Shown here: positions 27,301 to 36,608 of the stretch, piece by piece | How positions within the stretch are numbered: position 1 is the first letter of the stretch | How the letters are laid out: every line of letters begins with the position of its first letter | DNA from: Bacteroidota bacterium | GTDB taxonomy: Bacteria > Bacteroidota > Bacteroidia > Chitinophagales > Saprospiraceae | Direction: 5' to 3' | Assembly (NCBI GenBank): GCA_029781865.1 | Contig: JAKOVW010000090.1 | Location: 1-64,000 of the forward strand | Length of the DNA stretch: 64,000 nucleotides | Position numbers and translations under genes: made by a program | The notes under the pieces: model-generated | What the model was told of the DNA's origin: nothing | The model's database searches: none | The model's input: the letters and a program-made list of their open reading frames with translations, nothing else

Positions 27301-27316
27301 TGTATAATCTGAACAA
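21392..27316 (-). CDS. Giant T9SS (type B) surface protein: duplicated FG-GAP propeller plus 12 Cys-paired repeats
   Basis: 1974 residues. A signal peptide is followed by two tandem copies of a region of about 630 residues (about 20-648 and 649-1287). Each copy has VCBS/FG-GAP-type Asp-rich loops (ADMDGDCIPE, DFNQDGVPEIY, DFNNDGIKEIVYRD) and a C-terminal CARDB-like part. Residues about 1288-1876 hold twelve repeats of 47-50 residues with pattern C-x-x-[YF]-x-W-N-G-x-T-Y-x-x-S-G-x-Y ... GCDS. The end (FDRWGELVWQ ... PGVYVW ... GDLTVIK) is the CHU_C gliding-type sorting domain. Probably a secreted adhesin or surface-layer protein. The start is TTG; an in-frame TAA lies three codons upstream and no ATG is available. 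Confidence 0.88.
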   Translation of the reverse strand: MFRLYIFLIFLLCIQPSIGQVKICGQIDTSSSLCYSKVKFPASIFAIEKKLESVGNVFSNEISLLADMDGDCIPELIAPDDNDYKIHIIDSRTGLTKWEINTPFCYFRSGMAIADIDNDGIPEIFLRTATANFPANLLGKLICYNANGSIRWISDQKYYLDPKNELAGKLALADFNQDGVPEIYISNIIFNAQTGIKLADGGSNGKGTDDNSFDAITIAAQLDEDSTDLELAAGYTIYKVKITNPNGTIGNTLTPINIRVNFNYRDGYTTVADIDLDGNLDVVVTSQGSTHSILVYTYTLSNGSSKLIAQSSFGGSELDIGPPLVGDINNSGKPSILFMTDEVLHAYSYNGSFILQNDWAQVTTDSSGSIGLTLFDFNNDGIKEIVYRDMTGLNILNGQSKPPKLLAQIPCYAGTYYEYPIVGDIDNSGHSKICVPCSSNIYNGDGKLTVFGPPDSLPGWAPARGVWNQYNYHVLNINDDLTVPRIEKNNATYKNGKYNNFYVQESLLDSNGMYVKRAASLTGKIKSVTYDSINDQYTVVFDLYNRADATARADSNLTVSFYNSDPVTSGILISTYYTFKKIEPGDSLLNLVYKFYANNLSDLFMVINTTRNNTGAFNPIDFTIAECDYTDNTFHTLVLPKNQKVNTCHVSTFDTNLCYIKEKFPISKFAITEKLRSKDLVSGNQPVLLADMDGDCIPEFIVTGENYGGLKWDQIFIIDSKTGITKWSFITPPIDFDLAGLAVADIDGDGIPEIFLETRIAIDSPANGGARLYCYSARGNLIWVSDQTVNDTNNPRDEIAGGTPALADFNQDGIPEIYVNNKIFNARTGVKLAGGGANGLGKDVQPGFYPDALSIAAQLDDDPSDLELAAGYTIYKVKIINPNGMNGNSMTPYNIQIDNTFKDGFTTVGDIDSDGKLDVVVTSPGVVSLLYAYRLFNGSPQLIAKAYVGNTKPHMGPAFIGDIKGAGKPSILFTRVKELNSYSYDGTTTFKRDWSLFTTDNSGVTGVTMFDFNNDGIQEIVYRDETELRVIDGSTIPPIVLSSNSCYGATRSEYPIVGDLDLSGHAKICIPCANRPTDPKGLLIDLVGKLIVFGAPSNLPGWAPARGVWNQYNYHVLNINDDLTVPRVEKNNATYKNGKYNNFYVQESLLDSNGMYVKRAASLAGKIKCINYDPLNNEYTVIFDIYNRFDASFNADSSMPVSFYNGDPAAGGILISTYYTLKKIESGDSLLNLEYKFSTVNLSDLFMVVNTKRNGSGQFNTTDFSIAECDYTDNTFHTLDLPKIEKLNASICKGEEYNFFGKVIHDAGVYYNKLTTLTGCDSLVSILKLATVDTVHASQSIRACDKYNWNGSTYMQSGIFVHDTLNSFGCDSITTLELVINNSDAINTFHTACDSFNWNGKTYSKSGIYSYQSVNIFGCDSITALALTINNSDNQLINKTACNNYFWNGQTYTQSGSYQFDTINRFGCDSAVTLNLTINSIINVSIIYTGCDTYTWNGNTYTQSGSYQIKTINQQGCDSITTLQLTINKANNSTSVLTTCDSITWNGITYSQSGNYQYKTINAVGCDSIATLQLTIIKSSTSNTSTSACSSYTWNGVTYNQTGSYQYITQNSEGCDSIATLNLIVNSSDSLQLNQSACDHYTWNGNTYDQSGSYQYQTLNSFGCDSIMNLNLTINKSSRSNIAISVCDSLSFLGQILKANGNYNFLLKNADGCDSVINLSLNIRSEVYNNPVSTCVPFTWMVNGQTYDLSGVYLEKYTNSFGCDSIYLLDLNILKSFELIQQAEVCKEYFWPVNKTVLTQSGEYSYTLKTNQGCDSIIKLDLIVNHDFEKTDTVITDTTYTWPINHQTYPISGTYQEYFTSTGGCDSIHILFLIIKKDVGIYYPNVIHPGGINGWFTLFDNGNTISLITSLSIFDRWGELVWQKHDFPANDLQLGWNGKFQDQNVLPGVYVWLAQIALQDGTAIFKKGDLTVIK
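21688..23455 (-). repeat. Twelve tandem repeats of about 49 codons in the surface protein
   Basis: Each unit encodes a short beta domain with Cys near its start and GCDS near its end. Units 2-8 are the most alike; units 9-12 diverge, and unit 12 lacks the first Cys. Confidence 0.9.
23456..27260 (-). repeat. Two tandem copies (about 1.9 kb each) of the FG-GAP/CARDB-like region
   Basis: The copies at about 25375-27260 and 23456-25370 align throughout. The DNA is almost the same over short stretches, for example around 23985-24020 against 25905-25940 (GCCCAGCCGGG and neighbours), while the propeller parts have diverged. Confidence 0.85.
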
Positions 27317-27362
27317 GTTGCAGCTTTAGGTAATTATAATATTTGTTTAACCATCATTAAAT

Positions 27363-28778
27363 TTATTTCAACAATGCCTCCAAATCTTTTTTAATATTTC
27401 CGCTAGGTCTGTCCGCATTGATTATAGCAAATTTGCCTTCTTTGTCTATAAGATTATAGTAAGGCACTGCATTCACATTGTAAAGTTTGCAAATCTCGGA
27501 ATCAAAACTGCCTTTTGAAATCAAATGAACTCCCGGTAATTCTTTGTCCCTGATGATTTTTTTCCAGGATTCTTCATCGTCATCAATCGATACACACAGA
27601 AATACTATGTCTTTACCTCTCATTTCTTCTTCCAGTTTTTTAGCATAGGGGATTTCCATTCTGCAGGGTCCGCACCAGCTTGACCATATGTCCAGGTAAA
27701 CAACTTTGCCTTTAAAATCAGATAGTGAAACTTTCTTTCCCTGCATATCTAGTAAGGTAAAGTCCGGCGCAGGTTTGTTGACAACCAATCTGGACGCCTT
27801 TACCATGGCCTTATCCAGCAAATCCAGATATTTTTTACTTCGGGATAGTTTCTTGTATTTTTCATAGATAGCCTTTCCGTTATCCAGGTCATTTAAGCGG
27901 GCAAAACAATCATAGGACCATTTGGCCAGTAAAAATTCCCTGACCTCACCGGAAAAATGCTGCTCAATCATTTCCGCTTTCAATACAAATCGATTCAGTG
28001 TAGTATCTTTTTTTATCTTTTTATCCACTAAATCATAAATGTATTGTTCAATAAATTGCACATAAGCTTCCGTGATAACTGATTTTGAATCCTGAATGAT
28101 GACCGTTTTTAGAAAATCAAAGTACGAATCAGGTGTTTCCAAATTATATGGCAGATGATTCAAATAGGAATAAATGCCCGGGTATTCCAATTTAGCGGTC
28201 GCCCATTCGCACAGAATTTCAGATTCTTCTTCTTCTACATACTTTCGTATGGTTGAGCTTTTATTTTTGGAATTGGAAAAATAGGTGTCTATGAAATTCT
28301 GCTTTACTTTGCGGATTGAATCATTTCTTCTATTAAAGGATGCCTCGCTTCTATTGTACAAAGTATTAAAATCGTCCGGGTTTGAAAAGACGCGCATTTT
28401 ATTTGCAAGGTAATTGTTGATAAACTCTCCTTTTCCCTGATAATGTAAAGTTTCATCAAATTGTTTTGCGTCAAGGGTCATCTGCAGACTATCACCGGGA
28501 ACGATAAACAGTTTTGTATATTCATTTCCGTGATAAAAAAGTGCATGTATCGGATGATCACACGAAAAGGTCATGGAGAAATTTCCATTGCTGTTTAACT
28601 CAGCAGAATCCAGGTAGACAAGTTCATAATTGATCAGATTGTTATAGGAACCAATAAAAACCTTCTTGACAGTGGGATTGGCGATTTTGCCATACACCGT
28701 TACAGCATTATGACTTAAACCAATCTGCATAACCGCAATTTGAACAAACAATAAAAAAATAATTTTTGCGCAATTCAT
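27363..28778 (-). CDS. Periplasmic TlpA-like thiol-disulfide oxidoreductase
   Basis: A 471-residue protein with a signal peptide (about 1-22). The N-terminal third is a beta domain like DUF4369 and the middle is helical. The C-terminal 140 residues form a thioredoxin fold with the active site WCGPC after PDFTLLDMQGKKVSLSDFKGKVVYLDIW and a cis-Pro in NAVPYY. In Bacteroidota such proteins reduce cysteines of envelope proteins. It is 46 bases upstream of the Cys-paired surface protein on the same strand, so a role in that protein's disulfides is possible (inference). Confidence 0.87.
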   Translation of the reverse strand: MNCAKIIFLLFVQIAVMQIGLSHNAVTVYGKIANPTVKKVFIGSYNNLINYELVYLDSAELNSNGNFSMTFSCDHPIHALFYHGNEYTKLFIVPGDSLQMTLDAKQFDETLHYQGKGEFINNYLANKMRVFSNPDDFNTLYNRSEASFNRRNDSIRKVKQNFIDTYFSNSKNKSSTIRKYVEEEESEILCEWATAKLEYPGIYSYLNHLPYNLETPDSYFDFLKTVIIQDSKSVITEAYVQFIEQYIYDLVDKKIKKDTTLNRFVLKAEMIEQHFSGEVREFLLAKWSYDCFARLNDLDNGKAIYEKYKKLSRSKKYLDLLDKAMVKASRLVVNKPAPDFTLLDMQGKKVSLSDFKGKVVYLDIWSSWCGPCRMEIPYAKKLEEEMRGKDIVFLCVSIDDDEESWKKIIRDKELPGVHLISKGSFDSEICKLYNVNAVPYYNLIDKEGKFAIINADRPSGNIKKDLEALLK

Positions 28779-29103
28779 AGTTTAAATGTTTCTGAATGAA
28801 TATAAGTAGAACCCTTAAAAACCACCTTACCTTACTTCAAATAATCTGGATCTCATTCAAGATTAAGGTCTCCTCCATTTTGGTCATTAATACAAATGGT
28901 ATACTATTCATCTGCCCGATCTAAAACAATAGACACCCCTGGTTTTATTTTCGTGGTATCCGTTCTGATAATGAGCTCTAAGCTAAGAGAAACCGTTCAA
29001 AAATAAAATAATATGACAGGGATATTTTTTCAAAATCCATTTTGCCCTAGCTATGAAACTGATTCTTTAAATAAAAAGCTTAAATCAATTTCAAAACTTA
29101 ACT
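28779..29103. other. Intergenic region without recognisable feature
   Basis: AT-rich sequence between the TlpA-like gene start and the deiodinase gene end. No ORF, hairpin with T-run or convincing promoter was found; the TlpA-like promoter is presumably here. Confidence 0.45.
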
Positions 29104-29150
29104 CCTACAGCCTAATCACCTAATAGTCTTAAAGCCTAACATCCTAAATT
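29104..29150. repeat. Octanucleotide array, CCTAAnnn type
   Basis: Six units (CCTACAG, CCTAATCA, CCTAATAG, TCTTAAAG, CCTAACAT, CCTAAATT), all but the first eight bases long, ending 16 bases before the stop of the deiodinase gene. The TTAGG strand reads away from that gene. Confidence 0.75.
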
Positions 29151-29166
29151 CTTTTGCCTTTTCTCA

Positions 29167-29829
29167 TCAGTAGTAAACAGCAATTTCGTCCAATGGCTTT
29201 CGATGAATGGCAGGCACATACACTTCATCTGCAGGATATCCTACCGGAATTAATAAATAGGGCTTTTCATTTTCGGGTCTTTGCAGTATTTCCTGCAAAA
29301 AATTCATCGGGCTTGGTGTATGCGTAAGACATACTAATCCGGTATACTGAATGGCGGCGATTAAAAATCCGCAGGCAATGCCAACAGATTCCTGCACATA
29401 ATAATTTTTGCGCTTTACACCATTGACCAGGTCATAGCTTTTTCTGAATACCGCAATTAAATACGGTGCAGTTTCAAGAAATGGTTTTTGCCAATCCGTC
29501 CCAAGTATTGACAAATCATCCAACCATTCTTGTGACATTCGTCCATTGTAGTTTTCCTGTTCTTCCTTTTCTGCAGCTTCCCGGATTTTCCTTTTTATTT
29601 CCGGATTGCTGATGATGCAAAAAGTCCATGGTTGTTTGTTTGCACCGGATGGTGCAGTACCGGCAATTTTAATGATTTGTTGGATGATCTCTATAGGTAC
29701 AGGTCGTGATGAAAATTCGCGTACTGTTCTTCGGTAATCCATGATGCCATGAAAATCATTGACTCTGGAAAACATTTTGTCTTCCAGAAATTGAATGGCT
29801 TGATAACGGATAAAACCAGGCTGCTGCAT
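29167..29829 (-). CDS. Iodotyrosine/halotyrosine deiodinase-type flavoprotein (nitroreductase superfamily)
   Basis: A 220-residue FMN enzyme. It matches the animal iodotyrosine deiodinase far beyond the generic nitroreductase fold: RRTVREF for FMN phosphate, GTAPSGANKQPWTF, and the substrate lid with the zwitterion-binding triad Glu90, Tyr94 and Lys115. Tyr to Lys is 21 residues, exactly as in the human enzyme (Tyr161 to Lys182). LPVGYP-like IPVGYPADEVYVP and a RKPLDEI end also match. It should reductively remove iodide, bromide or chloride from halotyrosines. A characterised bacterial member comes from Haliscomenobacter hydrossis. Eleven bases separate it from the upstream SDR gene, so they form an operon. 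Confidence 0.88.
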   Translation of the reverse strand: MQQPGFIRYQAIQFLEDKMFSRVNDFHGIMDYRRTVREFSSRPVPIEIIQQIIKIAGTAPSGANKQPWTFCIISNPEIKRKIREAAEKEEQENYNGRMSQEWLDDLSILGTDWQKPFLETAPYLIAVFRKSYDLVNGVKRKNYYVQESVGIACGFLIAAIQYTGLVCLTHTPSPMNFLQEILQRPENEKPYLLIPVGYPADEVYVPAIHRKPLDEIAVYY

Positions 29830-29840
29830 ACGATTTGATT

Positions 29841-30542
29841 TTAGAGATCGCCAAGCTGCGGGCGTAAGATTATTTCTTCCAGCACTGCTGATGGACTTAG
29901 TTCAATGGCGCATACGATCACTTTTGCAACATCTTCGGCTTGCATGAGCCTTTCTTCCGGTAAATCGGCCCCTTTCCAGGAATCAGACCAGGCAGCTCCG
30001 GGAAGGATGGAAGTAACACGGATACCCGAATCTTTTAATTCTTCGCGCAGACATTTGCTGAATCCCAGCAAAGCAAATTTGCTGATGCCATATGAACTTC
30101 CATTGGGATAAGCTGCCAGACTGGCAATCGAACACATGTTGATGATATGTCCGGATTTTTTGTGCAACATGATGGGCAGGAGCGCACGGGTGAGGTGATA
30201 AGCACTGTAGAGGTTGGTATTCATCAGTAGTTCAAGATTGTTTTCAGGTTCATCCACTATATTACCTGATAGAAATAGTCCTGCATTATTAATCAGGATA
30301 TCAACATCCCGGAACACAGACAATATGGATTTAGACAGAGCAGAAACCTGATCGCGCATCGAAATATCACAGGCATAGTAAAACACTTTGATGGATGGAT
30401 TGATGGCAAGTAATTCCTGCTTGGTTTTGTCAAGGTCTCCTTCAGATCTCGATGTGATAAATAAATGGATGCCTTTTTTTGCAAGGGCTATGGCTATGGC
30501 TTTGCCTAGTCCTTTACTGGCACCGGTAATAACAGCATTCAT
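29841..30542 (-). CDS. Short-chain dehydrogenase/reductase (SDR)
   Basis: A 233-residue classical SDR: cofactor motif TGASKGLG near the N-terminus, NNAG near residue 90, and the catalytic Ser (MCSIAS) with Tyr-x-x-x-Lys in YGISK. TSR after the second strand suggests NADPH preference. The substrate cannot be predicted. It sits between a T9SS protein gene (23 bases upstream) and the deiodinase gene (11 bases downstream) on the same strand. Confidence 0.9.
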   Translation of the reverse strand: MNAVITGASKGLGKAIAIALAKKGIHLFITSRSEGDLDKTKQELLAINPSIKVFYYACDISMRDQVSALSKSILSVFRDVDILINNAGLFLSGNIVDEPENNLELLMNTNLYSAYHLTRALLPIMLHKKSGHIINMCSIASLAAYPNGSSYGISKFALLGFSKCLREELKDSGIRVTSILPGAAWSDSWKGADLPEERLMQAEDVAKVIVCAIELSPSAVLEEIILRPQLGDL

Positions 30543-30565
30543 GGCTGCAAGATAGACAAGAGGAA

Positions 30566-32536
30566 TTATTTGATTTCAAGTAATTCGCTCAGGTTTGATC
30601 CGTTTTCCCGCGTACAGTTAAGAATATAGATTCCTGTAGATAGATTCTGCAGATTCAATTCCTGATTACTGTGCAAGGTTCTACTTAAGATCAGTTTGCC
30701 TTCCGGATTATATAATTTAACTTCCAGCTTTGCAAAATTGAAGTTGAAATGTATGCGATCATTTGTTGGATTGGGGAAGAAAAAAGTTGAGCCAGAAGTA
30801 GCGCTTTGATCTTCTGTACTTATTTTCAAACCGTAAACATTCAAATCTGAATCATACCATTCTGCAGCAATTTCAGTATCTTCTTTTAATTGTTCTGCGT
30901 TGGATGATTGAATATAAAATAAGGGTTGATCCTGGTTCCACTGCAAAGCAGTTCCGGTACTCCAGCTAACTGTTACTGCATTGTCTTTCGCAAAAATGAA
31001 GGATTCATCCAATTGATTATTTAATAGTTTCAAGGATTGATTCGAAATATCCCGGAGTTTAAACTGAATTCCATAGAGGTCTTTTGTTGATTTGAGATAG
31101 ACTGGAATCCATTTTTCATTGTTGATAATGATTCCCGCATGTAAATCGAGTTTGACTTCATCTGATTTTGCCCGGGATTCCAGCTGGTTATTCTGAAGTC
31201 CATTATAACTCAAATCAATATCGGCCATTTTCAAAACAAAAATATCGACATTGGTCAATGGAAAATTGGGCACGTTGACTCCTTTAAATTCAATATCTGA
31301 AATAGGTTTGTTGGGTTTGGCAACTGCTCTCCAGTCTTTGCGCAAAAAGTACCATGGTTTGACATAGGTAAAATTAGCTTTGACACCCAGGATCAGTCGC
31401 CGTATTTCTGAAATATCCGAAGCGGTGATATTAAAATTGTTATTGACATCCGCAGCGATGTATTGCAGGGTGTCTGTAAATTTAGTGATGCCGAGAATAT
31501 GTCGTTGAATGAGTACAATATCTTTCGTCGTTATCCCATCCAGTGGCCCGGTATTCCGGACGAGGTAATAATTGTATTGCCCGGTTTTTCTGGTCTTCAA
31601 CGTAAATCCGTAATGCAGACCACTTGCCTGTGAAATACACAATTTACTGATCAGTGATTCATTCTCAAATACCAAAGAATCTGGTATGACACGAATACCA
31701 TCATCCGTCGAAATTCGTCCACCAATATCTGCGCGCTGTGACATGGACACCAAATCATAGACCTGGCTAACCGTGCAACCGAAGCCGTCCGTAACTGTCA
31801 GTGAATAACTGCCTGCCGCCTTGTTGAAGATCGATGGCAAACTGTCACCTGAATTCCATTTGTATTTGTAAGGAGTAAATTCGCCAACAGGCGTTAATGT
31901 GATAAAACCATCATCGGCACAAACTGCATCTGTTTTTTTAATGATTTGTTTGAATTCGTTGTAAAATTTATGCACGTTCATAAATGTCGTTGCATTTTTG
32001 GTTGCACCTGAACAAATATCTTCAAGTAACCATTGTCTGCGTATGCGCACCGGAATATTACAATTTTGAGAAACGCGGGTGTCGGTGTAAGTCAATTTAA
32101 GAGATCCAAATGATTTCGGAATAGTCAGTAAGGTATTGGTCAAAGTAGTCAGACTGTCGGGGTAATCGACAGTTGTATCTGATGGGAAGTACACATCATT
32201 TACGGTAAGATGTTTTATGGTAATATTTTGATTGCATCTGACTTCTTCACCACTTGCATTGCGCACGGTAAAAAGTCTGGTCACCTGATCTGCATGATTT
32301 TTACAATCTCCTTTTTGATAAACTTCCAGCCAGGTTATGCTTACTGCACCTCCGTTATTTGAAGTGATTTTTGGTGCGCCGGTCACGGACGTGTCATATT
32401 TCATACCTTCTATCAAAGTAACCGGTGGCGGACAGTCCGCTGTAAGCGTACATGGGCTTTTTGGTTTCGGATATAAGCCTTTGCTTATGCCAATAAACGG
32501 GAAAAGGAAGATGAATAAATAAAAGCTACGTCTCAT
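30566..32536 (-). CDS. Secreted T9SS (type A) protein with dockerin-like segment
   Basis: A 656-residue protein with a signal peptide (about 1-20). Ig-like and SprB-type beta modules (PYKYKWNSGDSLPSIFNKAAGSYSLTVTDGFGC near 220-250) precede a dockerin-like pair of helices (ITTKDIVLIQRHILGI and ITASDISEIRRLILG, about 350-400). The end FFFPNPTNDRIHF ... STGIYIL is the Por/type A sorting domain that directs T9SS export and surface anchoring. Binding partner unknown. Confidence 0.85.
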   Translation of the reverse strand: MRRSFYLFIFLFPFIGISKGLYPKPKSPCTLTADCPPPVTLIEGMKYDTSVTGAPKITSNNGGAVSITWLEVYQKGDCKNHADQVTRLFTVRNASGEEVRCNQNITIKHLTVNDVYFPSDTTVDYPDSLTTLTNTLLTIPKSFGSLKLTYTDTRVSQNCNIPVRIRRQWLLEDICSGATKNATTFMNVHKFYNEFKQIIKKTDAVCADDGFITLTPVGEFTPYKYKWNSGDSLPSIFNKAAGSYSLTVTDGFGCTVSQVYDLVSMSQRADIGGRISTDDGIRVIPDSLVFENESLISKLCISQASGLHYGFTLKTRKTGQYNYYLVRNTGPLDGITTKDIVLIQRHILGITKFTDTLQYIAADVNNNFNITASDISEIRRLILGVKANFTYVKPWYFLRKDWRAVAKPNKPISDIEFKGVNVPNFPLTNVDIFVLKMADIDLSYNGLQNNQLESRAKSDEVKLDLHAGIIINNEKWIPVYLKSTKDLYGIQFKLRDISNQSLKLLNNQLDESFIFAKDNAVTVSWSTGTALQWNQDQPLFYIQSSNAEQLKEDTEIAAEWYDSDLNVYGLKISTEDQSATSGSTFFFPNPTNDRIHFNFNFAKLEVKLYNPEGKLILSRTLHSNQELNLQNLSTGIYILNCTRENGSNLSELLEIK

Positions 32537-32740
32537 CTCAGTGGTTTTAAAGAGTTTAAAAATACGAAAGCCTGCTCACTTAACAAAAGGCATCATTACA
32601 TGCATTTGTTAATTTTAAATATTAAAAAATGGAGTGATCTGTACTGCGGTTTTTTGACGAGGCTTACCCAACAGAAAATAATGTATATGAACAAAAAAAA
32701 TGTCTATAAGGTTGATGGCGGAGCTCAATTTGCCGGTAAA

Positions 32741-33673
32741 TCAGTTTGGAATTGAATTTTTGACAAATCGGATATTGCGTTGAATTCCCTCCAGTTTGGT
32801 CCGTTTAAGCGGTGTTTCTCCGAATAAAAAGTGGAATTCTTCCTCCGTCATATCCAGCCAGTTTTCAAAACTCAGGCTGCTGATATGATTTGTTTCGTCG
32901 AACTGTTTTTCGCGGGTATTTGACGAAAACCGGTTCCAGGGACAAACCTGCTGGCAGATATCGCAGCCAAAAATCCAGTCATTCATCTGTCCTTTAAATT
33001 TATCGGGAATTTCCTTTCTCAATTCAATCGTCAGATAAGAAATGCACTTACTGGCATCCAACAGGTAACCATCTGTGTGAAATGCCTGTGTAGGACAAGC
33101 GTCGATGCATTTTCGGCAGGTACCACAAAAATCTTTGATCGGGTGATCGTAGTCAAATTCTATATCAGTAAAAAGACAACTCAGAAAGAAATAGGAACCC
33201 GTTTTCGGATTGATCGATAAGGTATTTTTTGCAGACCAGCTTATTCCTGCTTCCCTGGCCCAGGCTCTTTCCAAAACAGGTCCGGAGTCAACAAACGATC
33301 GTGCAAGTACATCACCATAATTCAATTTCATCCACCGTATAATTTCTTTAGTTTTTTTACGGATGACCTTATGGTAATCTTTACCATATGCATACATTGA
33401 GATATTCGGATGATCATCACTGATTTTTTTTTGCTCCTGGTAATAATTAATTCCCAGTACGATGATCGATTTTGTTCCGGGCAATACTTTGGAAGGATCT
33501 ATGCGCAAATCAAAGTAACGCTCCATATAACTCATTTCACCCTGGTAATTGTTATGTAGCCATTGTTCCAATTGACGGGCTTCCTGGTCCAGTGGTTTGG
33601 ATTTGGCGAATCCAACCCATTCAAATCCCAGCGAATGAATAAAATTTTTTAATGGAGCTTTATCTTTTAACAT
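32741..33673 (-). CDS. queG: Epoxyqueuosine reductase
   Basis: A 310-residue iron-sulfur cobalamin enzyme that reduces epoxyqueuosine to queuosine in tRNA. Two 4Fe-4S binding segments are visible: CGTCRKCIDACP and CDICQQVCPW, with the isolated CISY Cys between them. The N-terminal part has GFAKSKPLDQEA, MSYMERYFDLRIDP and SIIVLGINYY, typical of QueG. It lacks the C-terminal HEAT-like extension of longer members, which is normal for Bacteroidota. Confidence 0.95.
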   Translation of the reverse strand: MLKDKAPLKNFIHSLGFEWVGFAKSKPLDQEARQLEQWLHNNYQGEMSYMERYFDLRIDPSKVLPGTKSIIVLGINYYQEQKKISDDHPNISMYAYGKDYHKVIRKKTKEIIRWMKLNYGDVLARSFVDSGPVLERAWAREAGISWSAKNTLSINPKTGSYFFLSCLFTDIEFDYDHPIKDFCGTCRKCIDACPTQAFHTDGYLLDASKCISYLTIELRKEIPDKFKGQMNDWIFGCDICQQVCPWNRFSSNTREKQFDETNHISSLSFENWLDMTEEEFHFLFGETPLKRTKLEGIQRNIRFVKNSIPN

Positions 33674-33876
33674 GAATGCTGCTCAGGAATTTAATTTTAT
33701 TGAATGATCCCGTCTAAAGGTATTCAATGTAAATGGAAGCTTTTGAATCAGCGACAAATATGCAACATTTTCATTTGATAACAGGACAGTTTGATGAGCT
33801 AAGAAAAATTCATGCACCGTTTATCAACAGCTGTAAACGGTTGAAACATGTATAAAAAGAATAGTCCCTGTTCAAA

Positions 33877-35289
33877 CTATTTAATATGCAATTTTCCGGA
33901 TCGAACTAACTTGTTATTTTGGATCAGGTGATAATAAAACAAACCATTCGGAATAGGTAGATTAAATTCTGATTTGTGATTATGAATTTCAGTTTGAAAA
34001 AGTCTTGCGCCAAAAAGAGTATAAATTTCAAATACTCCGGTTTGCTCTGTTTCCAAAACAAATTTTCCATTGGAGGGATTTGGATAAATACGACACAATG
34101 AATTTAAATCCGTATTGTTGCTGTTCGTTGGATTGACCATTTCAAACGGTGTGGAACAGGTCATTCCATTGTATACGGATTTAAAAATGTATTTCCCTGC
34201 TGCGGTGGGTAATTTTTTAGACCAACCCTGTATTCGTGTTTTATTGTCGGATGGACTGCTGTAGGTCCATGTCAGAAAATTACTTCCATCCGGATTGATA
34301 ATGCTCATATCAGCATTTAAACCCGTTTTTTCATTTCTGATGAAGATGTAAAATTTTGCATAGCCGGCGGGTAAACCGCTGCCCTGAAAGGGAATTTGAA
34401 ATACACTGCTTTCATTGGGAATTTCAGTGGCCGGACAAGGAGGTAAAACCAAATCAGTCGTATTTACGGAAGCTTTAATGATGGCTGTTTCCGTATAAGT
34501 TTTCTGATTGGCCCACCAGGATTTTTGGTTCAAGCTATTACAACTTCCGGAAAACGGGTCGATACGAGTGGCCACTGTGCTTCCACTCCAAACTTCAAAA
34601 TGTAAATGAGGTCCGGATGCATTTCCGGAACTGCCAACGATACCTAAAACTTCACCGGCCAAAACAGCTTGTCCAATCGCTTTTGTGGTCAGCGAATTTT
34701 TTTTCATGTGCCAGTAGAGTGCACGCGATCCATCGTCATGTTGAATGACTAGATAATTAGCCATCATTGAATTAGTCGCGCAATTCTTATCAAATTCTCC
34801 ATCGTGTTTATCGACTATGGTTCCGGTTGCAGCAGCAATTACAAGAACCAGATTATTATCCATTTTATAAAAATTGTAGGGCCAGGTCGAAATATCCGTT
34901 CCGCGGTGACTGTCGTAGGTATTGGTACCACAGTTAAAATCCTGAATGGCGCCAGTTGCTACATTTTGATCTACATACGCTGAAATATAATAGTAGCTGC
35001 AATCATGCAGAGCCTGCGCAGCTTGTAAGGGCCAGTTTAATAATACACTGCCGGGAGTCACTGTAGTTTGAAGTTCTAATGAAAAAGCATTTGCGTTGCA
35101 ATTTTTTTGAATCGTTTGATATTCATCATCAGTGATGCAGGGATGCAGCGCATCATTTTCCCGGATCCATTCATTATCATTTGGTATTGAATGCATGGAT
35201 TCAGACAATTGACTATAGCAATTCAGTATAAACAGGTAGCATACACAAATGCTGATTATACATTTTGAAGCAGGAAGGCGAGGTATCAT
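33877..35289 (-). CDS. Secreted M23 (lysostaphin-type) peptidase with T9SS sorting domain
   Basis: About 470 residues. A signal peptide precedes an M23 domain: HRGTDIS (zinc His and Asp), YWHMKK and HLHFEVW, with GSSGNASGPHLHF. A beta domain follows, and the end IYPNPSNGKFVLETEQ ... PNGLFYYHL is a type A sorting domain. Likely a secreted or surface glycyl-glycine or peptidoglycan endopeptidase, perhaps acting on other bacteria. ATG at 35289 is chosen; a TTG 27 bases upstream is unnecessary because the signal peptide starts here. Confidence 0.87.
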   Translation of the reverse strand: MIPRLPASKCIISICVCYLFILNCYSQLSESMHSIPNDNEWIRENDALHPCITDDEYQTIQKNCNANAFSLELQTTVTPGSVLLNWPLQAAQALHDCSYYYISAYVDQNVATGAIQDFNCGTNTYDSHRGTDISTWPYNFYKMDNNLVLVIAAATGTIVDKHDGEFDKNCATNSMMANYLVIQHDDGSRALYWHMKKNSLTTKAIGQAVLAGEVLGIVGSSGNASGPHLHFEVWSGSTVATRIDPFSGSCNSLNQKSWWANQKTYTETAIIKASVNTTDLVLPPCPATEIPNESSVFQIPFQGSGLPAGYAKFYIFIRNEKTGLNADMSIINPDGSNFLTWTYSSPSDNKTRIQGWSKKLPTAAGKYIFKSVYNGMTCSTPFEMVNPTNSNNTDLNSLCRIYPNPSNGKFVLETEQTGVFEIYTLFGARLFQTEIHNHKSEFNLPIPNGLFYYHLIQNNKLVRSGKLHIK

Positions 35290-35455
35290 AAAGAATAAGA
35301 GCTCAAATGTGTTCAAAATGCTGCCTGAAGTTAGACGACTGAAACACTTTCAAAAAATAGATTTGAAGATCAGTTTAAATGGATAGGCAAAAATAGAATT
35401 GAATGCAATTTTATAATGAATAAACGTAGTTCAGAAAAATAGAAAATTGAATCAA

Positions 35456-36499
<1,044 letters not shown>

Positions 36500-36608
36500 T
36501 CAAACTTCGAATATACTCTAAGAATTCACATTTATTGTAATAATCAGTTCAAGTCTTTAATGAACAACTAAAGGCTTGCAAACTTCTTTAAAAAACTTCC
36601 GGTAAAAA

